Shown here one piece after another: positions 56,220 through 64,000 of a stretch of DNA of 64,000 bases. The notes below the pieces were generated by a model. It was not told the origin of the DNA. It worked only from the letters and a program-made list of their open reading frames with translations, and did no database searches. The position numbers were made by a program, and so were the translations under genes. The DNA is from Ottelia alismoides. Taxonomy: Eukaryota > Streptophyta > Magnoliopsida > Alismatales > Hydrocharitaceae. The DNA lies in the NCBI GenBank assembly GCA_037367405.1, contig JAZKJV010008882.1, positions 1,302,001 through 1,366,000 on the forward strand, read 5' to 3'. Every line of letters starts with the position of its first letter. Within the stretch, counting starts at the first letter, position 1.

Positions 56220-58583
56220 TGTTAGACTTGTGAGCCCTGGGCGAACCATTCTTACAATAAATGGTATTGTAATATTTAAGTTTATCAATAAAAGTTATTG
56301 ATGTTTCACTCCCTTTCTGAAATTATATGAATGAATGCACTATAAGGTCCCTCTGTACAAATAGGGTTATGTACCATGGCCAGCTTGATGATCATATAGC
56401 TGTTGATTCATTAAATGAATCATAGAGGCTGGTGTTTGGATGAATATCTAAAGAGTTAGATAGATGACTCATCAAGCACCGTCAAATGATTGTCAAGTGG
56501 AGATCTCCAGCCTGATTAGGAGATGGCAATCCTTTCTCACATAGGCTGATATCTGACCGACCTCTTGATGTAGGTCCTCTGCATGGGAATAGTGATTCAA
56601 AGGTGTCAGATTAGTTAGGTCAATGGGTTGACCTAACGAGATTGAGATAACCTAAGTCCTATGTTGAATGCTGTCACAGCATAGTCACGCATCCTCTGAC
56701 CGGAGACAGATATATTGCTATACATCTGAGTATGTACATTTGGCAGACCAATAGGTTGATGACCTAACCAAGGTCTATACACCGGCGAGCTGGTGTGCAT
56801 ATAAGGGTATATGAGCAATATGATCTCTCAAAGGGATCATACAGGTTCACTTGTGAACCGGAAGACATGAGCTCACTCATGAGGTATTGGGACCGATCAA
56901 ATTCCATGCATGGTCGTCATGCTTTGGAAGCATGACATGAATTTGAAGGTATGATATATGCTTTGGGAAAGCATATGATCGATACCAAATCCCAATGACC
57001 AAGATTGAGAAACTTAATGATTAAACCCTGAAGAAGACATTATAAAATGATCTTGATCTTCGGGTTGATCATGGGTCTTCCAGTATGCAGGATGTACAGG
57101 TATTGGGAATACCTGAAGGGTGATGTGATCATAAACGATTGTATATCCATGACGCTTCCATTCCGAGGGAGTGATGAAACAGGTCTGGATTTTAGTGACT
57201 CCTTTCAGTAGAGAAGCAATCCGATCTTAGTCCAAGTGTTGGACATTGGTCTGAATGGGATTCAGATTCAATGAGAAGATTGGATTTGCGGTCTTGATTT
57301 AATCAAGCATCTGTGGGAGGTTCGTTCGATCTGGATTTGAGATAATATCCCAACATCCAAGTCACTATACATGGAATAATACAATCGCCCTGTCCTTATC
57401 TCCAAGTATCTGCGGAGAAAGCATATTATTCTTGAAAGGGTTCAAGAATGATTCTTTTGATGAAATATCCAAGCAAGGACTTGATGATTAAATGAGATCT
57501 AATTATCAAGCTTAAATATGAATATGATTCATATTGTGAAAATGATTATCTAAGATAATTAAATGGGATTTAATTATCAAGGATTAAGAGAATGTGGATA
57601 ACACTATCCATGATATATGTGTGTTATAAATGTGATTTATAATATACATATATAAGAGAGAGAATTTATGTAAATAGCATTTGTTAATTAATAATGTGGA
57701 TTGGATTTACATTTATTAATTAATTGGAAATGCAATTTACTAATTAGTTTGGGTTGTGAATATGATTCACATACATGATTGAAATATTCACAAATTAATT
57801 TGGAATTAATTTGGTGAATATTTTTTTGTGATTAATTAAGAAATAATAAGATAAATAAAGGGAGCCAAATAACCACCATGCATAGGTGGCGTCACCCATG
57901 AATTGTTCATGGATGACGCCCCCTATTTTTGAGGATGGTTGTTGACTCCATTTTAATTATCACATTATCTCTTAATTGGTTAATGATAATTATGTTGATA
58001 ATGTTGCAACATATTTTAGTCAATCATAGCCATTGATTTAGCATGGACCAAGCATAGCCCTTGGATCTATGTGTCCCATGGATTGAGATCCATTGGATCC
58101 TAAACTAGTACAAAAGGAAGGCTAGGGTAGCCTTTCCAAGTGACAACTTTCTTGAGTTGAAGAACTCTACTCTCTCTCTCTCTCATTCTCGTGTGGGCTC
58201 TCCTTAATATTCAAGTGGCCGTCCACTTTGTGTATTAGGAAGGAGAGCATTTCGGCTTCGCTTGGATCTTCGTCAAAGGATTGCGGGAAGGACGCGACTC
58301 ATCATCGTGCCCGCAAGCGCATTCTCCGTGGGTCGGACTTAAGATAGGAGGATCTCTACTTTGGGATCTCGCGATCACAACCACGCTTCAAGAGTTATTC
58401 CTTGTACTTTGTGGTTTGATGAAACGATCCGAGAAGTGTTCTCGTGATCATGTGGTTTCATCTTTAAAGTTAAATTTTTAATTTCCGCTGCATCTAGCAT
58501 CTAGTACGACTAGTTGCTCCGATTGCATACGATGCGATCAACACGCTTCCGTGATGCGCTTAAGGATTCACAATATCCTTTCA
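56220..58583 (+). repeat. 5' LTR of Copia E (2364 bp)
   Basis: It runs TGTTAGACTTG to TATCCTTTCA. Many U3 hairpins of F are retained: 56920-56940, 57425-57452 (with compensatory changes), 57480-57510, 57554-57578 and 57624-57642. The TATA position of F reads CTAGTACAAAAGG here, so a canonical TATA box is missing. A CT microsatellite follows at about 58168. Confidence 0.93.
57884..57924. repeat. Long hairpin in the E U3
   Basis: GGCGTCA(C)CCATGAA, loop TTG, and its complement with one mismatch; arms of 15 bases extend by AGG/CCT past another mismatch. F has an unrelated hairpin at the equivalent place (24339-24371). Confidence 0.7.
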
Positions 58584-58585
58584 AG

Positions 58586-58597
58586 TGGTATCAGAAC
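58586..58597 (+). other. Primer binding site of Copia E
   Basis: TGGTATCAGAAC differs by one base from the F site (AGAGC to AGAAC), two bases after the LTR. Confidence 0.9.
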
Positions 58598-60388
58598 CAG
58601 GTTGAATAAGGTTTTGGATATGATCCATACACCTTAGACGATTTGGTTCTTGAAAGGGTTGCGGAATTTTTACTGCATTTCGATTTTCGAACCTCTGTCT
58701 AATTGAATTTTTCTGTACTGTTTAAAATATTTAAACACGAAATTTTTAATTGGATTTTGTTCCCCATTAAACAAGGAAACCATAGGACTTGAGTTTACTA
58801 AATTTGGACTTTATTTGCTCAAGATATGGCTTTTTGAATATGACTATATTCACTGTTGTGGGAACTGCGGATTTGAACGTAATTAATGAGATGATTACGG
58901 TTTTAATCCGCCTTGAAATGCGTGAATTATCACTTGGATTCTTTAATAAATCAAATAGGAAATCTTTGGAAACTGAGTTTGCATTTTTTGGATTTAAATT
59001 GATCAAGATAAGTTAATTTTAGTGATTGGGGGTCACTGCTGGAAATTAACATTTTTTGATCTTGAACCTTGTGATATGTCATTCAATTATCATGACGAAA
59101 ATTAATTGTTAATTTTCTGGAATAATTAGTGATAAATGTTTGTGAAATATTTAAAGAAATAATTATTTCATTGAATGACACTTGCCTAAACCACAATGAT
59201 GAGATATTAGATCTTGATCATTGTTTCATCAACAAACATTGCTTTCATGAAAACAATAGTTTATCCTACAATAGTTGTAGGACAACTTTTACATGAAAAA
59301 CCCTTTTGCTTGAATAGGATCGGTGATTTGTCTAGCAAATCTCCTTATAATCAAAAATGTTTTGATTTATATTATATGGTATAATTTTCGGTTGAAAAAC
59401 CGATGAACATCTCAAAGTACATGATGGTCTATCTGGTATTATTCTTTCCCGAGGCGGATGTGGTGCCTAGTCGGAGAGCATTGGGGTCGCGGGTTGCAAC
59501 GTATGTGGTCCGTCCCACTCTCGTCGGTACTGGCCATGACAGCGGGTAGGGACTGTATAATACCGGAGACAGACAATATGTATTTTTCTAATTATTAAAA
59601 TTCGAATAATACGTATTTTGAGAATATACCTACTATTCAAGTAAAAGACATGTTTGTTGATGATTGGATTAATGATTAATTTAATGTGATTAAATTAATT
59701 ATATCCAATAAACAATCTATTTTGAATAGATGTGTATTTCCCTTGGAAGAATTAATTATGTGAATGTGATTCACGATAATTAATTATAAAATTTGAATAT
59801 GAGGTGGAGGATCACATAAGTGACATCCATGGTCTCCCGTCAAGGCAAAGGATTTCGTCGCCAGTTGTTGTGTATAGGAGACGCCTGTCCGAAGTGACAG
59901 ATACTGTGCATGATTTAACTGGATCGGGTTCTTTGCTTCTCGAAAGAGTAAGGCCGTATACGTAGTGACCCCAATATCGAGTCCTCATATTATTGGGGCG
60001 ATATTGGATTGCGTATAGCGAGTATTAAGCATGTTGATGGTTGGTTCAATTAACAACGGGTCAACATCATCTTAGGGGTAGTGGGCCCGGGTGTTAAAGA
60101 CCGAATTGGAAATGCAAGTTGGACTTGCAAAAGGCGGAATGAGTTCCCGCTTCTTTTTATCGGAGTCGCAAGTTCTCATATTATTGGGATGTGACAAAGA
60201 TAGGAAAGGAGATCCCAGATCTTGCTTGAGATATAGCGGTAAGTATATCTCTTATTTTGAAAGACAATTAGGGAATAATCTTTCAAAATTGACCTAGCAA
60301 GACAAATTTGATTTAAAATACCTTAATCAAATTATTCTTAAAATGAATATATAATTATTCTAATATAGTGCATTCTTAATTTCAGAAA
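58598..60388 (+). other. Leader of Copia E
   Basis: It is non-coding. The block 59445-59551 differs from F by only about two bases in 107, and 59808-59900 is also well conserved, while the intervening sequence diverges strongly. The putative intron is 60239-60385. Confidence 0.65.
60239..60385 (+). other. Putative leader intron of Copia E
   Basis: Donor GCG|GTAAGT and acceptor TTAATTTCAG| as in F, three bases before the Gag ATG; the length differs by 3 nt. Confidence 0.5.
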
Positions 60389-63300
60389 ATGAAGTCCATG
60401 AACCCACTTAGCAGGCTTCTAGAGGTCAACCAGTTGACCGGACCAAATTATTCGGATTGGATCCGAAATTTGGATCTTGTTCTCTCTGCAGAGTGTATCT
60501 CCTACGTGCTTAGCAAGGACAAGATAGCAAACCCTGTGACTGATGAAGATAAATCATATAATGATAAATATGATGAAGACCATAATCTGGCAAGGTGTTA
60601 CATCCTTGGGTCATTATCCAATGTGCTTCAGAAGCAACATGTGGAAATGAACCATTGCCAAGAGATTATGCTGAATCTGAAAGAAATGTTCGGTGACATA
60701 AACCGCACACAGCGTTACAATGTGATGAAAGAGCTTATTCGCTGCAAGATGCAGGAAGGGACCTTTGTCAGAGAACATGTACTCAAAATGTTTGGGTACC
60801 TCTCTGAGCTGGAAACCCTGGGAGCCTACTTGGATTCTGAAATGCAAGCTGATTTCATTCTCCTGTCACTCCCTAAATCTTTCAACAACTTTGTTGTGTC
60901 TTACCACATGAACAAAGGTGACTTCACAAACGCTGGGCTGTTAGCTGCATTGAAGTCTGCAGAAGACGTCATGAAAAAGGACGGCCCCTCTGTTAGTGCA
61001 ATGGTTGCACAGGTGAGAGGAAAGCGCGGGCGGAAGCAAGGTTCTCAGAAGGGCCCAGCCTCGAAGAGAAAGAAGAAGAATCAAGGAGTTGGTTCATCTT
61101 CTAGTGCTTCCACACTGATGACATCGAAAAAGACCGATGTCTGTCACCTCTGCAAGAAGCCGGGGCACTGGCGGCGTAACTTCCCGGATTACCTGAAGTC
61201 TACCGACAAAGGTAAAGCCCCAGCAGGTATGAAATCTACTTTCATCATTGAAACCAGCTTTCTCGTTGGACGAGAAGGAAGTTGGGTTATAGATTCTGGT
61301 GCTTCTTTTCACGTATGCAATTCGTTGCATTTGTTTCAGGAAACTAGGAATCTGGAGCATGGGGAGATAGTTATCCAGATGGGATCTGATGCAAGTGTTG
61401 CAGCAGTCGCCATCGGGACATGCAGACTGTCGTTATCTAGTGGTCGAGTCCTAGTACTTAAAGAGTGTCTTTATGTACCTAAGGTCAGGAGGAATCTGAT
61501 ATCTGTGTCTAAGCTTGTTAGATATGGGTACTCTTTCCTGTTCTGTAATAAATTAGTCATTAATCAATATGATAAATTTGTTGCGGAAGGTGTTCTGACT
61601 TCTGGTGGACTCTATGAATTGTGCATTAATGAATGTGTCATAAATGTCACTACCACTGATAATAAAAACCCCAAGAGATCCAGGGAGAATGGAAATCATT
61701 CGAATATGATTTGGCATCAAAGGCTCGGTCATTTATCTGTTGATAGGATCAATAGATTGATAAAGGATGGACCTTTAGATTTTCTACAGGTTCAAACTTT
61801 ACCTACCTGTGAACATTGTATTCGAGGTAAAATGACCAGGATGCCTTTCCGTAACAAGGTTACGAGATGCGAGGGTATTCTCGACCTAATACATACTGAT
61901 GTATGTGGTCCCTTCAATACCGCGACTAGAAATGGATATCGATATTATTTGACGTTTATCGATGACCATTCGCGATACGGGTTTATCTTCCTGCTACGTC
62001 ATACATCTGAAACCTTTGAAAAATTCAAAGAGTTTAAGGCTTTGGTTGAAAACCAAGCCGACAGGAAGATTAAACGGATTCGATCTGACCGAGGTGGTGA
62101 GTACCTATCAGATGAATTCAAGGAATACCTTAAAGAGAATGGAATTGTCTCCAATCTCACTCCTCCTGGAACTCCCCAACTTAATGGTGTTGCTGAAAGA
62201 CGCAACAGGACCATCATGGACATGGTCCGTTCAATGATGAGCAAAGCACATTTGCCTCTTAGTTTCTGGGGATATGCAGTAGAGACTGCAATATATATCC
62301 TAAACAAGATTCCTAGCAAATCTGTATCCAAGACTCCCCATGAGCTCTGGTATGGAACCAAACCTAGTGTTAAAAACTTGAGGATTTGGGGATGCTTGGT
62401 CCATGCAAAGAACGTGGACGCAAGTAAGCTAGAATCTCGCACTCGTGAGTGCTACTTCATTAGGTATGTTAAAGATGGTATTGGATACCAGCTTTATGAC
62501 CCTGAGACCCAAAAGGTTTTTGTCTCTAGGGATGTGAAACTTCTGGAGGATGAATTCCTTAAAGGTCAAGACAAGAATGACATTGAATCCCCTGAGGATT
62601 CTGAGATTCCTGAACAAGAAACTGAAGAGATAAATGAAGATGAAACACCCATACCTCTTCGAAGGAGTTCAAGGGTGGTTGCACAACCTGAAAGGTATGG
62701 ATTCCATGTGTCAGGTGAGACTGACAATGATCCTTCTTCATATGATGAAGCACTTGCGGATCATGACATGGATAGATGGATGCTAGCAATGAAGTCAGAG
62801 ATTGACTCCATGCATAAGAATGGTGTATGGACCCTAGAGGATCCACCTAAAGGGGTAAAACCCATTGGGTGTAAATGGATCTTCAAGAGAAAGAGGGGAC
62901 CTGATGGGAAAGTAGAGACTTTCAAGGCACGGCTCGTGGCCAAGGGCTACACACAGAGAGAAGGCATCGACTACGATGAGACATTCTCTCCTGTGGCCAT
63001 GCTTAAGTCCATCAGGACACTGCTGGCTATAGCTGCATCTCTTGACTACGACATCTGGCAGATGGACGTCAAGACGGCTTTCCTCAATGGATACCTCGAG
63101 GAGGATATCTATATGGAGCAGCCCCAGGGCTTCATAGCTGAGGACGGTAAAGTATGCAAGCTGAAGAAGTCCATCTATGGGCTCAAACAAGCTTCTCGTA
63201 GCTGGAACATCAGATTTGACGAAACCATAAAGAGTTATGATTTTGTGCACAACCCTGATGAACCTTGTATGTACAAGAAGCTTAGTGGGAGCGCCATTGT

Positions 63301-64000
63301 TTTCATCGTGCTTTACGTAGATGATATCCTTATCATTGGGAATGATACAGGAATGATGACTAGTGTGAAGATTTGGCTATCCCATACCTTCGAGATGAAA
63401 GATCTTGGAGAAGCCTCTTACATCTTAGGCCTGAAGTTGTTCAGAAACCGAGAAAAGAGAATATTGGGATTATCACAACATGGATACATCAAGAAGATTC
63501 TTGAACGATTCCGCATGGATAGTTCGAAGAAAGGATTCCTCCCCTTAGGACATGGTATCCATCTGTCCAAAGGGATGGCTCCTCAAAGTGTTGAGGAAAG
63601 GAAGGCCATGGCTGGATGCCCTTATGCATCAGCCGTAGGAAGCTTGATGTATGCCATGATGTGTACTAGGCCAGACATCTGCCATGCAGTGGGAGTGGTA
63701 AGTCGTTACCAATCCTGCTATGGAGAGAAACACTGGAATGCAGTAAAGAACATATTCAAATATCTAAGACGGACGCAAGATTACATCTTGGTCTATGGGG
63801 ATGGTGATCTCCAAGTCTTGGGATATACAGATTCAGACTTCCAGTCAGATATTGATGATCGAAAGTCGACATCAGGGTTTGTATTCCTGTTGAACGGTGG
63901 TGCTGTGAGCTGGAGAGGCAAGAAGCAGGACACTACGGTGGATTCAACAACAGAAGCCGAATACATTACCGCATCGGATGCTGCAAAGGAGGCGGTGTGG
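60389..64000 (+). CDS. gag-pol: Copia E Gag-Pol polyprotein (3'-truncated by the window)
   Basis: It is open for 1204 codons from ATG at 60389 to the last base; I saw no stop or frameshift. The domain order matches F: Gag (LTGPNYSDWIRNL), zinc knuckle, protease DSGAS (D302), integrase with D504 in HTDVCG and the SDRGGE and GVAERRN motifs, RT with YVDD at 976-979, and the start of RNase H. Two points differ: the zinc knuckle reads C252-C255-H260-F265 because TGC is TTC at 61181, removing the fourth zinc ligand, and five codons are missing between integrase and RT near 62579. The knuckle change should impair RNA packaging by its own Gag. The remaining RNase H lies outside. Confidence 0.9.
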   Translation, partial: MKSMNPLSRLLEVNQLTGPNYSDWIRNLDLVLSAECISYVLSKDKIANPVTDEDKSYNDKYDEDHNLARCYILGSLSNVLQKQHVEMNHCQEIMLNLKEMFGDINRTQRYNVMKELIRCKMQEGTFVREHVLKMFGYLSELETLGAYLDSEMQADFILLSLPKSFNNFVVSYHMNKGDFTNAGLLAALKSAEDVMKKDGPSVSAMVAQVRGKRGRKQGSQKGPASKRKKKNQGVGSSSSASTLMTSKKTDVCHLCKKPGHWRRNFPDYLKSTDKGKAPAGMKSTFIIETSFLVGREGSWVIDSGASFHVCNSLHLFQETRNLEHGEIVIQMGSDASVAAVAIGTCRLSLSSGRVLVLKECLYVPKVRRNLISVSKLVRYGYSFLFCNKLVINQYDKFVAEGVLTSGGLYELCINECVINVTTTDNKNPKRSRENGNHSNMIWHQRLGHLSVDRINRLIKDGPLDFLQVQTLPTCEHCIRGKMTRMPFRNKVTRCEGILDLIHTDVCGPFNTATRNGYRYYLTFIDDHSRYGFIFLLRHTSETFEKFKEFKALVENQADRKIKRIRSDRGGEYLSDEFKEYLKENGIVSNLTPPGTPQLNGVAERRNRTIMDMVRSMMSKAHLPLSFWGYAVETAIYILNKIPSKSVSKTPHELWYGTKPSVKNLRIWGCLVHAKNVDASKLESRTRECYFIRYVKDGIGYQLYDPETQKVFVSRDVKLLEDEFLKGQDKNDIESPEDSEIPEQETEEINEDETPIPLRRSSRVVAQPERYGFHVSGETDNDPSSYDEALADHDMDRWMLAMKSEIDSMHKNGVWTLEDPPKGVKPIGCKWIFKRKRGPDGKVETFKARLVAKGYTQREGIDYDETFSPVAMLKSIRTLLAIAASLDYDIWQMDVKTAFLNGYLEEDIYMEQPQGFIAEDGKVCKLKKSIYGLKQASRSWNIRFDETIKSYDFVHNPDEPCMYKKLSGSAIVFIVLYVDDILIIGNDTGMMTSVKIWLSHTFEMKDLGEASYILGLKLFRNREKRILGLSQHGYIKKILERFRMDSSKKGFLPLGHGIHLSKGMAPQSVEERKAMAGCPYASAVGSLMYAMMCTRPDICHAVGVVSRYQSCYGEKHWNAVKNIFKYLRRTQDYILVYGDGDLQVLGYTDSDFQSDIDDRKSTSGFVFLLNGGAVSWRGKKQDTTVDSTTEAEYITASDAAKEAVW

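Larger units (their letters stand above)
56220..64000 (+). mobile_element. Element E: Ty1/Copia retrotransposon, truncated by the window end
   Basis: It is related to F in all parts but clearly diverged in the LTR. It shows 5' LTR, primer site, leader with the same conserved blocks and intron, and a polyprotein open to the last base. AGAAT (56215-56219) is the putative target duplication. The right LTR is not in the window, so age cannot be estimated. Confidence 0.95.

Noticed and set aside
60091..60297. Small ORF before Copia E Gag, also at 26607-26831 in F
   Set aside because: It lies in the leader and crosses the putative intron donor, and the two translations diverge after the first residues; it is not a conserved upstream protein.

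Overview
The window is plant nuclear heterochromatin made almost wholly of nested LTR retrotransposons. The host is a flowering plant: the elements are Athila-type Ty3/Gypsy (tRNA-Asp-like primer sites TGGCGCC..., Athila-like protease, reverse transcriptase and integrase) and Ty1/Copia (TGGTATCAGAGC primer site). I see no host gene, tRNA or rRNA gene, and cannot name the species.

Layout by nesting. The outermost layer is a Gag fragment of an Athila on the minus strand (element Z, 1593-1985). A truncated LTR in minus orientation (LTR1, 1-1592) and a plus-strand Athila (element A, from 1986) both sit in it. A has a 3.8 kb LTR, primer site (5779), leader and a Gag full of stop codons, and is cut at 10231 by a second plus-strand Athila, element C. 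C's 5' LTR (10232-13417, resumed 39469-40199) is split by element B, a minus-strand Athila spanning 13418-39468 with TSD GTGAC. B's Gag is split at 22667-22671 by an intact Copia element, F (22672-33332, TSD GACAT). C's Gag is then interrupted by element D (42989-55930, minus, TSD GCAGG), resumes at 55931, and is interrupted again by Copia element E (from 56220, running off the right edge). The deepest chain is Z > A > C > B > F.

Genes. F carries one uninterrupted 1305-codon Gag-PR-INT-RT-RNaseH reading frame with about 0.7% LTR divergence, so it is the youngest datable insertion. E is open to the window end, but the fourth ligand of its Gag zinc knuckle is Phe instead of Cys. B encodes Gag, protease, RT, RNase H and integrase with one in-frame stop and two frameshifts. 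A and C keep only decayed Gag here. D has all the cis signals, LTRs about 1% diverged and a single intact ORF that joins a Gag-like N-terminus to an aspartic protease and an acidic repeat tail, with no capsid, RT, RNase H or integrase. It looks like a recently mobilised non-autonomous element.

Non-coding structure is the most unusual part. The 3' regions of B and D contain arrays of hairpins whose right arm on the sense strand runs into a copy of the polypurine tract; the inner stem changes from copy to copy but stays paired. The U3 of the two Copia families is packed with short-loop hairpins, one of which keeps its pairing through two compensatory base-pair changes. The Athila LTRs carry conserved palindromes centred on CACGTG. 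Both superfamilies have credible leader introns upstream of Gag. Six of the seven insertions visible here landed in Gag coding sequence.
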